Assembly: GCF_018917965.1 (NCBI RefSeq)
Contig: NZ_JAHLPP010000001.1
Coordinates: 62,001 to 126,000, forward strand
From: Pseudoflavonifractor sp. MSJ-37
Lineage (GTDB): Bacteria; Bacillota; Clostridia; Oscillospirales; Oscillospiraceae
Direction of reading: 5' to 3'
Length of the DNA stretch: 64,000 bases
Shown here: positions 50,696-59,506 of the stretch, piece by piece
Position numbering within the stretch: the stretch's first letter is position 1
Layout of the letters: each line of letters begins with the position of its first letter
Program-made: the position numbers and the translations under genes
The notes under the pieces: generated by a model
The model's input: only the letters and a program-made list of their open reading frames with translations
Database searches by the model: none
Told to the model about the DNA's origin: nothing

Positions 50696-51787
50696 ATGAA
50701 AAAGTTTTTGGCTCTTGCTCTTGCAACTAGCATGTCTGTGAGCATGCTGGCCGGCTGCGGCAGCTCCGGCTCCAACGGCGGCACCCCTTCCGCCAGCGAT
50801 GCCCCCGCCAACAGCGGCGCTCCTGCGGCCAGCAGCGGCATCCAGATCGCCAAAGAAGACTTGAAGGTCGGTCTGGTCCTGCCCGGCAGCATCAACGACC
50901 AGGGATGGTCTACCTCCGCTTATATGGGGCTGCAGGCCATCGAAGAGGACTATGGCTGTGAGACTAAGTACATGGAGAACGTGACTGTGGCCAGCTACGA
51001 GGAAGCGTTCCGCAGCTTGGCCTCCGCCGGTTATAATGTGATCTTCGGCCACGGCAGTGAGTTCTTCGATGCCGCCGAGATCGTGGGCGCCGAGTTCCCC
51101 GATGTGGCTTTCGTCGTCACCAGCACCGACCGCTATGCGGAGCCCAATGTGGCTTCTCTGAACACCCTGCCCACTGAGATGGGCTATGTGGGCGGCGTTG
51201 GTGCGGCGCTGGCGTCCAAGACCGGCACCGTGGGTGCGATCGGAGGCTCTTCTCTGGTCTCGATCGTGGGCGCCGTAAACGCTTTCTCTGCTGGCGCGAT
51301 CGCCACGAATCCCGACATCAAGGTCCTGACGAACATGACCGGTGATGACTTTGACGCCGCCAAGTGTAAGGAAGTCGCGCAGGCTATGATCGACAAGGGC
51401 GCCGACGTCATCTTCTACGATGCGGATGCCGCCGGACTGGGTGCCCTGGAGGCTTGTAAGGAAAATGGCGTTCTGGCCATCCCCGCCATCGCCGATGCTT
51501 CTGAGCTGGCTCCCGACACCGTCCTGATGAGCGCCTGTAACGCCATCGGCAAGGCCATGGATGCCGTGGTCGGCTATGTGGTGGACGGATCCTTCAATGG
51601 TCAGTTCTACCCCATGGGCTGTGACACCGGATGCGTGTTCTACACCACCAATGAGAAGGTTTGGGATGCCAATATGACCGACGAGGCCAAGGCGCAGGTC
51701 GAGTCCGTGTACCAGCAGCTGGCCAACAAGGAGATCGACGTGGATGCCGCCATCGCTACGGTGCCTGACTCCATCAAGGTCAACTGA
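50696..51787 (+). CDS. BMP family nucleoside-binding lipoprotein
   Basis: A 363-residue solute-binding lipoprotein with lipobox LAGC (Cys21), a Ser/Gly/Ala linker and the PnrA/BMP-like fold: VGLVLPGSINDQGWSTSAYM, FGHGSEFFDAAEIVGAEFPD and VIFYDADAAGLGALEACKEN. Members bind purine nucleosides. Last gene of the importer operon; a strong terminator follows. AAAGGAGG precedes the ATG. Confidence 0.92.
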   Translation: MKKFLALALATSMSVSMLAGCGSSGSNGGTPSASDAPANSGAPAASSGIQIAKEDLKVGLVLPGSINDQGWSTSAYMGLQAIEEDYGCETKYMENVTVASYEEAFRSLASAGYNVIFGHGSEFFDAAEIVGAEFPDVAFVVTSTDRYAEPNVASLNTLPTEMGYVGGVGAALASKTGTVGAIGGSSLVSIVGAVNAFSAGAIATNPDIKVLTNMTGDDFDAAKCKEVAQAMIDKGADVIFYDADAAGLGALEACKENGVLAIPAIADASELAPDTVLMSACNAIGKAMDAVVGYVVDGSFNGQFYPMGCDTGCVFYTTNEKVWDANMTDEAKAQVESVYQQLANKEIDVDAAIATVPDSIKVN

Positions 51788-51820
51788 CCGGAAGCGGCAG
51801 ATCGGAAAATATGAATAAGT

Positions 51821-51864
51821 GAAAAGATCCCCGGCGGAGCAAAGGCTACGCCGGGGATCTTTTC
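51821..51864. terminator. Bidirectional terminator after the BMP gene
   Basis: GAAAAGATCCCCGGCG and its perfect complement (16 bp) around a 12-base loop, with T-rich 3' sides. Also serves the convergent prepilin gene. Confidence 0.88.
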
Positions 51865-52468
51865 ATCCTTTTATCGTTGCAAGGATCAAATCTTTTTGGA
51901 GCAGCATATTGAGGTCATACTGCGTATTACCATCGGGATCGGTATAAGGCTGCAAATGATTCGTATATCTGATACCATCGATTTGCAGATAATAAGCATA
52001 GTTAGGTACTTCGGACTCATCAAAAGCGAGATATTCCTGAGTTTCACCGAAATAAAGTCCGAAATGCCCTTTCCCATCACGATACAGGATGCTCCAAACC
52101 TTGCCGTCATCTCCGACATAGGCGATGAACGATCCGCTCCCGTCTTGGAGACTTGGTACCTCGGACAGTTTGACGATCGTATCATATCGATCGGACAAAA
52201 CATGATCAGAGCTGTTTTTTTGGGCAACAGCTTGCAAGCTCGATGCTCCGATAAGCTTCGGCCATGTATCGGTCCCGTACCATTCGACCATCTCCGTCTG
52301 TATCGCCTCATGCAGCATCCTCGTCTCAGCGATGACCTGCTTTTTCTTTGCCTTGTCGATGTACCCGGTCAGGGCGGGGATCAGCAGAGCGGCCAGGATC
52401 GCCAGGATCACCAGCACCACGATCAGCTCCACCAGCGTGAAGGCGCATCTTTCTTTCAGTTTTTTCAA
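51863..52468 (-). CDS. Prepilin-type protein (type IV pilin-like)
   Basis: A 201-residue protein with a class III signal: short basic leader MKKLKERCA, cleavage before FTLVELIVVLVILAILAALL with Glu5 of the mature form, then a globular domain without cysteines. The TTG at 52468 is nine bases after AAGGAGG; the longer frame lacks a site. Ala rather than Gly at -1 is allowed but less common. No pilus assembly genes are near, so it is an orphan pilin or pseudopilin, perhaps for DNA uptake. Confidence 0.82.
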   Translation of the reverse strand: MKKLKERCAFTLVELIVVLVILAILAALLIPALTGYIDKAKKKQVIAETRMLHEAIQTEMVEWYGTDTWPKLIGASSLQAVAQKNSSDHVLSDRYDTIVKLSEVPSLQDGSGSFIAYVGDDGKVWSILYRDGKGHFGLYFGETQEYLAFDESEVPNYAYYLQIDGIRYTNHLQPYTDPDGNTQYDLNMLLQKDLILATIKG

Positions 52469-52562
52469 ATGGATAGCCCTCCTTGGCCTTTGGAATATAG
52501 GGGTCAAAAGGAGCGAGGCATCGTCCGCCCCGCTCCTCCTTCTGTTCCGACCGCCGGAGGGC

Positions 52563-53744
52563 TCAGCCCTCCGCCATCTGATAGATGGCCCGCATATCGT
52601 CGCGGTCGAGCTTCTTGAAGTTGCCGAGATCGGGATTCCGGGCCTGACACTTGTCGGCCAGTGTGTCCAGATCCTCGGCGGAGAGGCTCCGGCCGATCAG
52701 CTCACGGATAGAGGTGGGCATACCAATCTCCCGGTAGAAGCGCTCCATGGCCTCGATGCCCAGCAGAGCGGTCTTGGCGGGATCACGGAAGTCGTTGGGA
52801 CAGCCCAGCACGTTCACGGCGAACTGGGCGAAGCGGGCGGGCTCTTCCTGATAGACGTACCGGGCCCAACTGCCCCACAGGGCGGTGAGGCCGGCGCCAT
52901 GGGCTACGTCGAACAGGGCGCTCAGCTCGTGCTCCAGCCGATGGGTGGACCAGTCGCCCACCGTGCCGCACCCGGTGAGGCCGTTGTGGGACAGACTGCC
53001 CGCCCACATGATCTGGGCCCGGGCGTCGTAGTCATCGGGGACCTGGAGAGCCTTCCGACCGCTGGCGATCACCGTGCGCATGAGGCCCTCGGCCAACTCA
53101 TCGGTGAGGGCCGTGCCGGGCTCCCGGGTGAAGTAGCGCTCCATGGTGTGCATCAGGATGTCCGCCACGCCGCAGGCGGTCTGGAAGGGGGGCAGGGTAT
53201 AGGTGAGCTCCGGGTCCATCACCGCGAAGCGGCACCGGCAGATGTCGTTGTTCAGGCCCCACTTGAGACCGTGCTCCTCGTCGGAGATGACGGAGGAGTT
53301 GCTCATCTCACTGCCGGCGGCGGCCAGAGTCAGGACCGCGCCCACAGGGCAGACCACCTGAGGCTTGGCCTTGCCGGCATAGAAGTCCCACACGTCGCCG
53401 TCATAGGGGATACCGTAGCCGATGGCCTTGGAGGAGTCGATGACACTGCCGCCGCCCACGGCCAGGATGAAGTCTACGCCTTCCTTCCGGGCGAGATCGA
53501 TGCCCTCCCGGACCTTGGACAGGCGGGGGTTGGGGACCACGCCGCCCAGAGAGACGAACGCGAGGCCGGCCTGCTCCACCGAGGCCTCCACCCGGTCCAG
53601 CAGACCGGAGCGGCGGGCGCTCTGTCCGCCGTAGTGGATGAGGACCTTGTGGGCGCCCTGCTCCCGGAGCAGCGCGCCGATCTGATCCACCGCGCCCTTG
53701 CCGAAGTGGACTCGGGTGGGGGTGTAATACTCGAAATCCTTCAT
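52563..53744 (-). CDS. Iron-containing alcohol dehydrogenase
   Basis: A 393-residue group III alcohol dehydrogenase of the butanol dehydrogenase (BdhA/YqhD) type. The NAD(P) motif is VGGGSVIDSSKAIGYG; metal-site His residues occur in DILMHTMERYF, DWSTHRLEHELSALFDVAHG and LTALWG. It reduces aldehydes to alcohols with NAD(P)H. Stands alone. AAGGAGGAA precedes the ATG. Confidence 0.93.
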   Translation of the reverse strand: MKDFEYYTPTRVHFGKGAVDQIGALLREQGAHKVLIHYGGQSARRSGLLDRVEASVEQAGLAFVSLGGVVPNPRLSKVREGIDLARKEGVDFILAVGGGSVIDSSKAIGYGIPYDGDVWDFYAGKAKPQVVCPVGAVLTLAAAGSEMSNSSVISDEEHGLKWGLNNDICRCRFAVMDPELTYTLPPFQTACGVADILMHTMERYFTREPGTALTDELAEGLMRTVIASGRKALQVPDDYDARAQIMWAGSLSHNGLTGCGTVGDWSTHRLEHELSALFDVAHGAGLTALWGSWARYVYQEEPARFAQFAVNVLGCPNDFRDPAKTALLGIEAMERFYREIGMPTSIRELIGRSLSAEDLDTLADKCQARNPDLGNFKKLDRDDMRAIYQMAEG

Positions 53745-53828
53745 GTCACGATTCCTCCTTATGTCTCAACGATCGGTCTAAAAAACAGATATGGACGCCG
53801 TATGGAGACACGGCGCCCATGGGATGGA

Positions 53829-54905
53829 TCAGTTCATCTGCTTCCGGCGGGAGAGGTTGATGGTACCGTCCTGCATATCGCCGATGGTCTCCAGACTCTT
53901 GCCGGTGCCGTAGGCCACACAGGAGATGGCGTCATCTGCCACATGGGTCTCGATGCCAGTGTGGGATTCGATCAGCTTGTCGAAGCCCCACAGCAGGCTG
54001 CCGCCGCCGGTCATGACGATGCCGTTGGTGGCGATGTCAGCCACCAGCTCCGGCGGGGTGCGCTCCAGGACGCCGTGGATCGCCTCCAGGATGCGGGTGG
54101 CGGGCTCTTCGAACGCCTCGATCATCTCGCTGGAGGTGACGGAGAACACCCGGGGCAGGCCGGTCATCAGACAGCGGCCCTTGATCTCCACAGACTGCTC
54201 TTCGGGGCGGGGGAACACACAGCCGATCTGCATCTTCAGCTCCTCAGCGGTGCGCTCGCCGATCAGCACGTTATGCTTGCGGCGGATGTATTTCACGATA
54301 GCCTCGTCGAACTGGTCGCCGGCGATCTTGATGGAGGTGGACTCCACGATGCCGCTCAGGGAGATGACAGCGATGTCGGCGGTGCCGCCGCCGATGTCCA
54401 CGATCATGTGACCGTCGGGACGGGTGATGTCGATCCCGGCGCCGATGGCGGCGGCCACGGGCTCTTCGATCAGATACACCTTCCGGGCGCCGGCCTGGAT
54501 GCCGGCGTCGATCACGGCGCGCTCTTCCACCTCCGTGATGCCGGAGGGGACACAGATCACGATGCGGGGCTTGAAGAGCCGGAAGGAAGTCACCTTGCGG
54601 ATGAACTCCTTGAGCATCCGCTCGGTCATGTCATAGTCGGAGATGACGCCCTCCCGCAGGGGACGGAGCGCCACGATATTGCCGGGGGTCTTGCCCAGCA
54701 TCTGCTGAGCCTCAGTGCCCACCTTCAGGAGCTTGCCGGTGTCCTTGTGGAGGGCCACCACAGAGGGCTCCCGCAGGACGACGCCTTTCCCGGCCACATA
54801 CACCAAGATGGACGCGGTGCCCAAGTCGATGCCGATATCTTTGCTGAACATACCTACACCTCGAAGTCTTTTCAACTTTTCTTTCAATTTTGCCCAAAAA
54901 CTCAT
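53829..54905 (-). CDS. MreB/Mbl-type actin-like protein
   Basis: About 358 residues. Actin-fold motifs are GIDLGTASILVYV, GVISDYDMTERMLKEFI, EEPVAAAIGAGI, VDIGGGTADIAVISL and IVMTGGGSLLWGFDKLI. It polymerises under the membrane and guides cell-wall synthesis. With ATG 54905 the protein starts MSFWAKLKEKLKRLRGVGMF, an amphipathic basic helix like the membrane-binding tail of some MreB proteins. Many Mbl proteins begin at the later MFSKD (ATG 54851, GAGG upstream). I prefer the longer form because AGGTGAG lies before it. No mreC or mreD follows. Confidence 0.85.
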   Translation of the reverse strand: MSFWAKLKEKLKRLRGVGMFSKDIGIDLGTASILVYVAGKGVVLREPSVVALHKDTGKLLKVGTEAQQMLGKTPGNIVALRPLREGVISDYDMTERMLKEFIRKVTSFRLFKPRIVICVPSGITEVEERAVIDAGIQAGARKVYLIEEPVAAAIGAGIDITRPDGHMIVDIGGGTADIAVISLSGIVESTSIKIAGDQFDEAIVKYIRRKHNVLIGERTAEELKMQIGCVFPRPEEQSVEIKGRCLMTGLPRVFSVTSSEMIEAFEEPATRILEAIHGVLERTPPELVADIATNGIVMTGGGSLLWGFDKLIESHTGIETHVADDAISCVAYGTGKSLETIGDMQDGTINLSRRKQMN

Positions 54906-54966
54906 CGTCTGACTCACCTATCCACAGTGTTTCCAGTCCTATCGTGGGTGGACAAAACCGTCACAG

Positions 54967-54987
54967 GCGCACCGGGGACCGGTGCGC
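54967..54987. other. Hairpin in the mreB/mbl leader
   Basis: GCGCACCGG and CCGGTGCGC form a perfect 9-bp stem in the untranslated leader, with no T tract. Possible control or stability element. Confidence 0.4.
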
Positions 54988-55004
54988 TCGAAATCTCTCC
55001 CCAC

Positions 55005-55033
55005 ATTATAAAGAGATCGGTCCTATATTTCAA
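55005..55033 (-). promoter_or_regulatory. Sigma-A promoter of mreB/mbl
   Basis: TTGAAA (55028-55033), 17 bases, TATAAT (55005-55010) on the minus strand; near-consensus. Confidence 0.8.
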
Positions 55034-55083
55034 CAGGATATTTCATAACTTTTCATGAATTTACTGCCATCTGCCGCACCATT

Positions 55084-55740
55084 TCACCGGGCGCGGGCCA
55101 ATGTGGCGCAGACCACGTCAGCGGCCCCGGCCTCCCGGAGGACCCGGGCGCACTCGGACAGGGTGGAGCCGGTGGTGATCACATCGTCCATGAGCAGGAT
55201 CCGGCGGTCCCGGACCAGCTCCGGGGCGGCACAGCGGTAGACGCCGCTGACGTTCTTCCGCCGGTCCGCCGCTTCGGTGAGTCCGGACTGGGCGGGGTTG
55301 TGCTTCGCCTTGCACAGGACCTCCACGGGCGTCTGCTCCAGATGACGCCCGGCGGCAGAGGCCAGGAGCCACGCCTGATCATAGCCCCGCTGGCGCTTTC
55401 GTTTGGGGGAGAGGGGCACCCAGGTCAGCAGGTCCCAGCGGCCCTCCAGATGGGCTCGGATCCACTCCGCCGTCAGGAGCCCATAGGTCTCGGCGTACCA
55501 CCTCCGGCCGTGGAATTTGTATCGGCGGATGGACTCCCGGACCTCGCCCTCATATCGCAGGGGGGAGACCGCCAGCGAGATGCCCTCACAGCTCTGCCGG
55601 GCGGCCTCGCCCCGGAGATAGGGCAGGGCACGGCGGCAGTGGGCACAGATGCCCTGTTCCCCATCCTCCAGCAGGGAGGAGCAGAACACACACCGGGGCG
55701 GGAAGAGCAGGTCCAGCAGGACCTCCAGCCCCCGGCTCAC
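55084..55740 (-). CDS. ComF family protein (phosphoribosyltransferase fold)
   Basis: A 218-residue ComFC-type protein. An N-terminal zinc finger has FPPRCVFCSSLL and ICAHCRRALP. Then come VPLSPKRKRQRGYDQAWLLA and the PRPP-binding loop RRILLMDDVITTGSTLSEC. In naturally competent bacteria it supports DNA uptake; the precise reaction is unclear. GTG at 55740 overlaps the stop of the small gene in front (GTGA), with GAGGA six bases away. Confidence 0.9.
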   Translation of the reverse strand: MSRGLEVLLDLLFPPRCVFCSSLLEDGEQGICAHCRRALPYLRGEAARQSCEGISLAVSPLRYEGEVRESIRRYKFHGRRWYAETYGLLTAEWIRAHLEGRWDLLTWVPLSPKRKRQRGYDQAWLLASAAGRHLEQTPVEVLCKAKHNPAQSGLTEAADRRKNVSGVYRCAAPELVRDRRILLMDDVITTGSTLSECARVLREAGAADVVCATLARAR

Positions 55741-55913
55741 TCCAGGTCCTCGGGAGAGATGGGGCCGTGCTCCTTCTCGAAGTCCCGCACACAGCGGGCG
55801 ATCAGGTAGAGGATCTGGCCGCTCATGGAGCGGCCCTCGTAAGAGGCCACTGACTGGAATTTGTCGTGCAGTTCCCGGTCCATGCGGATGCTCAGGTGGG
55901 TCTTGTCTTCCAT
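55737..55913 (-). CDS. Arc/CopG-like small DNA-binding protein (58 aa)
   Basis: A 58-residue protein reading THLSIRMDRELHDKFQSVAS then YEGRSMSGQILYLIARCVRD, an RHH (ribbon-helix-helix) pattern like Arc: a short beta strand followed by two helices. The acidic end is EKEHGPISPEDLE. It starts at ATG 55913 with GGAGCG before it and overlaps comF by 4 bases, so it is probably translated with comF and may regulate that operon. Easily missed because of its length. Confidence 0.7.
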   Translation of the reverse strand: MEDKTHLSIRMDRELHDKFQSVASYEGRSMSGQILYLIARCVRDFEKEHGPISPEDLE

Positions 55914-56041
55914 GGCATGATACGCTCCGTTTCCATCGTCTTGATGGATAGAGCATATCTCGCTAGACTGGATATGAGTCCTAAGTTAGTGCAATGTTAC
56001 GGCAACTTATTTGAGGAGAGAGCAGAGGGACCGCGGCCCAC

Positions 56042-58261
56042 TCATCCCCCGGCGTTCTGTGCCAGACGCCAGCGGAGGCCGGAGTAGCGGCGCTGCTGGC
56101 GGTCGTTGGCGGTCATCTGGGCCACGGCCTCCTCGTCGCCCACCAGGATCAGCAGTTCCCGGGCCCGGGTGATCGCGGTGTAGAGCACCCCGCGGGTCAG
56201 GAGCATGGGGGCCCCTTTGCTCACCGCCAGGATCACGGCCCGGTACTCGCTGCCCTGGGCCTTGTGGACGGTGATGGCATAGGCGGGCTCCAGTTCGCTG
56301 AGCATATCGGAACTGTACTGGACGATGCGGCCCTCGAAGTCCACGGTGACGATCTCATTACGCTCGTCCACCGACTGGATGTGGCCGATGTCCCCGTTGA
56401 ACACCCCCATGCCGGAGGTGAGGGACTCCCGGTCCTTCCACATCAGATCGTAGTTGTTGCGGATCTGCATGACCCGGTCGCCTTCCCGGAAGATGTATTC
56501 CCCGAAACGGCGCTCGCCCTTTCCGGCGGCGGGCGGGTTCAGAGCCTCCTGGACCGCACGATTCAGAGAGGCAGTGCCCGCCACGGTCTTGCGGGTGGGG
56601 GAGAGGACCTGGATCTGCTCCGGCGGGATGCCCATATTGTTGGGCAGACGTTTGGCGATCAGCTCCACGATGGTGTCGGCCAGCCGGGCCGGATCCTTCC
56701 GCCGGAGGAAGAAGAAGTCGGAGCTCTTGTTCCGCAGGTCGGGGAGACGGCCCTCGTCCACACTGTGGGCGTTCATGACGATGGCGCTCTGGGCAGCCTG
56801 CCGAAAGATCTCGGTGAGACGGACCATGGGGATGGCCCCACTCCGAATCAGGTCGGAGAACAGGTTGCCTGGCCCCACCGAGGGGAGCTGGTCCGGGTCG
56901 CCCACCAGGATCAGGCGGCAGTCGCTCCGCAGGGCGGAGAGGAGGGCCCGCATGAGGCTGATGTCCACCATGGAGGTCTCGTCCACGATCACGGCGTCGG
57001 CCTTGAGGGGGTCGCTCTCGTCGTGGGCAAAGACCAGGCGGCCGGTGCCCGGGTCGAACTGGGTCTCCAACAGACGGTGGATCGTGGCGGCCTCCATGCC
57101 GCACAGGTCCCCCAGCCGCTTGGCGGCCCGGCCGGTGGGGGCGGCTAGGGCGGTCTCCAGTCCCAGCGCGTCGAAGAGGGCCAGCACACCCCGGAGGGAG
57201 GTGGTCTTGCCCGTGCCCGGTCCGCCGGTGAGGAGCATGACCTGCCGCTCCGCCGCCAGGGCCACGGCCTCCCGCTGTTGGGGCGCGTAGGTGATGCCCT
57301 GCTCCCGCTGGATCCGGTCGATGATCTGGTCCAGGTCCTCCGGCGGGCGGAGCTCCTGCCAGGACATCTCGGTCATCCGGGCGGAGACGTACTCCTCCGC
57401 CTCCTGGAGGTCGGAGAGATAGCAGGCGGTCTCGCCGGCCACGGCCTCCTGGACCACGTCGCCCCGCTCCAGCAGGGCCTCCAGCCCGTCCTCCAGCGTC
57501 TCCGGGGCCAGATCGATGAGCTGGGCGGTGGCCTGGAGGAGCTTCCGCCGGGGGAGGAAGGTGTGGCCGTTCATCAGGTTGTGGGACAGCTCGAAGAGGA
57601 GGGCCGCCTCGATCCGCTGGGGGTCCTCTGTGTCCACGCCGATGTCCAGGGCCAGCTGATCGGCCACGCCGAAGTCCACGCCCAGTTCCTCATCCACCAG
57701 CAGATAGGGGTCGTTCTGGACCACCTCCAGCGCCCGGTCCCCGTACCGGCGGTAGAGGGGCATGGCCAGCTGGAGGGCCACCCCGTGGGCCCCCAGGAAA
57801 TCCAGCATCCGCCGCATCCCCATCTGGAGACGGAAGGCCTCACCCATGGAGAGGGCCCGCTTCCGGGTGATGCCCTTGATCTCGGTGAGGCGCTCCGGCG
57901 TCTCCTCCAGTACGTTGAGGGCGTCCTCGCCGAAGAGGTCCACCATCCGGCGGGCCGTGGCGGCGCCGATGCCCCGGACCGCGCCGGAGGCCAGGTATTC
58001 ATAGATGGCCTTGGTCCCGGCGGGCATCCGGCGCTGGATGATCTCGGCTTTGAACTGCTCGCCATAGGAGGCGTGGCGCATCCATTTCCCCTGGACCGAG
58101 ATGCTCTCGCCGGGAGCGATGGCGGGCATACAGCCCACCACGGTGATGCCACCCTGCTCCCCGGCGTCCACCCGCAGGACGGTGTAGCCGTTTTCCTCAT
58201 TTTGATAGACGACGGTCTCCACCGTGCCGTCGATCTGGTTCAATGCTTCTGTCTGTTCCAA
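56042..58261 (-). CDS. recD2: RecD2-type ATP-dependent DNA helicase
   Basis: A 739-residue SF1B helicase. The N-terminal OB-like domain has TVETVVYQNEENGYTVLRVD; tandem helix-hairpin-helix repeats come next (GAVRGIGAATARRMVDLFG; LTEIKGITRKRALSMGEAF). The helicase core starts near 350 with Walker A TGGPGTGKTTSL, then DETSMVDISL, LVGDPDQLPSVGPGNL and the C-terminal YAITVHKAQGSEY and YTAITRARELLILVG. The TTG start at 58261 has AAAGGTGAG; no earlier ATG fits. DNA repair helicase moving 5' to 3'. It follows an unrelated short gene. Confidence 0.93.
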   Translation of the reverse strand: MEQTEALNQIDGTVETVVYQNEENGYTVLRVDAGEQGGITVVGCMPAIAPGESISVQGKWMRHASYGEQFKAEIIQRRMPAGTKAIYEYLASGAVRGIGAATARRMVDLFGEDALNVLEETPERLTEIKGITRKRALSMGEAFRLQMGMRRMLDFLGAHGVALQLAMPLYRRYGDRALEVVQNDPYLLVDEELGVDFGVADQLALDIGVDTEDPQRIEAALLFELSHNLMNGHTFLPRRKLLQATAQLIDLAPETLEDGLEALLERGDVVQEAVAGETACYLSDLQEAEEYVSARMTEMSWQELRPPEDLDQIIDRIQREQGITYAPQQREAVALAAERQVMLLTGGPGTGKTTSLRGVLALFDALGLETALAAPTGRAAKRLGDLCGMEAATIHRLLETQFDPGTGRLVFAHDESDPLKADAVIVDETSMVDISLMRALLSALRSDCRLILVGDPDQLPSVGPGNLFSDLIRSGAIPMVRLTEIFRQAAQSAIVMNAHSVDEGRLPDLRNKSSDFFFLRRKDPARLADTIVELIAKRLPNNMGIPPEQIQVLSPTRKTVAGTASLNRAVQEALNPPAAGKGERRFGEYIFREGDRVMQIRNNYDLMWKDRESLTSGMGVFNGDIGHIQSVDERNEIVTVDFEGRIVQYSSDMLSELEPAYAITVHKAQGSEYRAVILAVSKGAPMLLTRGVLYTAITRARELLILVGDEEAVAQMTANDRQQRRYSGLRWRLAQNAGG

Positions 58262-58335
58262 TGGGCTCACCTTTCGTCCGTCAGTCGAAACAGGGGGAAA
58301 CTGACGATATATCGTATTATCGTGCATGAAATATA

Positions 58336-58695
58336 CTATTCGTTGTCGATCTTGGCGGCTCCGGCCAGGTATGATCCCAGCCTGGACACCGGGCAGAGGA
58401 CGATCCCGCCCCAGCGGCCCATGAGGGCCAGAGCCCGTCTGCGTCCGGCAGGGCTGAGTCCAGTGTCGGCGATGACGATGCCTGTGCGGAGGACGCCGCT
58501 GTCCCTCAGCCAGCACAGGGCCCGGAGATCCTGCTCCAGCCGTGCTCCCTCGCCGTGGGCGGGGAGCACCGTCCAGATGCCGCCGTCCGCCCCTGTCCGC
58601 GTGGGCAGAAGGAGCCGCCCGAAGCAGAGCCATGCCGCCGCCAGCAGGCCCGCCGCGGCCAGAAGCGCCAAGACTGCCTGAGATACCGTTCCCAT
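58336..58695 (-). CDS. Conserved small membrane-anchored protein (119 aa)
   Basis: One N-terminal membrane helix (AVLALLAAAGLLAAAWLCFG), then a basic-to-mixed cytosolic or extracellular part with the Rossmann-like pattern GIVIADTGLSPAGRRRAL. ATG 58695 is eight bases after GGAGG. Family not recognised. Between recD2 and an export-protein gene, same strand. Confidence 0.7.
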   Translation of the reverse strand: MGTVSQAVLALLAAAGLLAAAWLCFGRLLLPTRTGADGGIWTVLPAHGEGARLEQDLRALCWLRDSGVLRTGIVIADTGLSPAGRRRALALMGRWGGIVLCPVSRLGSYLAGAAKIDNE

Positions 58696-58746
58696 CACGT
58701 TCACCTCCGGACCATCCTATGCGCCGGGGGAGGGGAGGGGAACGGC

Positions 58747-59241
58747 TCAGATGAGGGCGCTCTTCACCACATAGGTGAGGAAGGTCACCAGAAAACCGGC
58801 GGTGACCACGCCGCCGGTGAGGGCGGGGAGGGCCTTCCGCAGGGGCATCTCCAAAAAGGCGGCGGCCAGAGCGCCGGTCCATCCTCCAGTGCCGGGGAGA
58901 GGGAGGGCCACGAAGATCAGCAGGCCGAGATACTGATACCGGCTCATCTTCCGGCCCTTGAGGTGGGCCTTCCGCTCCAACTTGTCCACTGTGACGTTGA
59001 GGCGGGGCATATGGCGGCGCATCCACTGGAAGATCCGCCGGATGTAGACCACGATGAAGGGAAGGGGGAGCAGGTTCCCCAGCACACTGGCGAAGAAGGC
59101 GGACCAGTGTCCCAGCCCAAGGGCCACGCCGAAGGGGATGCCCCCCCGGAGCTCGATCACCGGCAGCATGGACACCAGCATGGTGAACACGAATTCGCCG
59201 CCCCGGGCTCCGGTGAGCCATTGTAAGATATCCAGATCCAA
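58747..59241 (-). CDS. Putative small export protein (COG2426 type)
   Basis: A 164-residue membrane protein with four or so helices (VFTMLVSMLPVIELRGGIPF; LLIFVALPLPGTGGWTGALA). The PVIELRGGIPFG and LPLPGTGGW motifs are the hallmarks of the COG2426 'small multidrug export' family, whose true substrate is not known. TTG start at 59241 has GGAGG eight bases upstream. Confidence 0.88.
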   Translation of the reverse strand: MDLDILQWLTGARGGEFVFTMLVSMLPVIELRGGIPFGVALGLGHWSAFFASVLGNLLPLPFIVVYIRRIFQWMRRHMPRLNVTVDKLERKAHLKGRKMSRYQYLGLLIFVALPLPGTGGWTGALAAAFLEMPLRKALPALTGGVVTAGFLVTFLTYVVKSALI

Positions 59242-59297
59242 GATAGGGCCTCCTGTCCCGCGGATGCTCCGCGGATCGTATGATCGCCTCTATTGTA

Positions 59298-59303
59298 CCA
59301 TAC
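59298..59303 (-). promoter_or_regulatory. Extended -10 of the export-protein gene
   Basis: TGGTACAAT on the minus strand near 59296-59306, about 55 bases before the start; -35 weak. Confidence 0.35.
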
Positions 59304-59391
59304 TTTCACCGCCGCCGTGATAAAGTTTTCCGAAAGACAGGCTTTAAGGGCGGGACGAAACAAAAGTTTTCATTAAGAATGTCTAAATCGC

Positions 59392-59421
59392 TTTACGGAA
59401 CTGGGAGCACAGGTGTATGAT
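59392..59421 (+). promoter_or_regulatory. Promoter of the stalk-domain gene
   Basis: TTTACG (59392-59397), 18 bases, TATGAT (59416-59421), 85 bases before the start codon. Confidence 0.5.
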
Positions 59422-59506
59422 AAAAACAACATCGGAACGGCTGACGGCCTTGTATCCTGAGCCTGAGGCCACAGCCGGTCACGATCACATCAAGGAGGAA
59501 CTGATG

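Noticed and set aside
56042-59221. 1059-residue version of RecD2
   Set aside because: The extra N-terminal part is antisense-like sequence over two other genes; the TTG at 58261 fits the family N-terminus.
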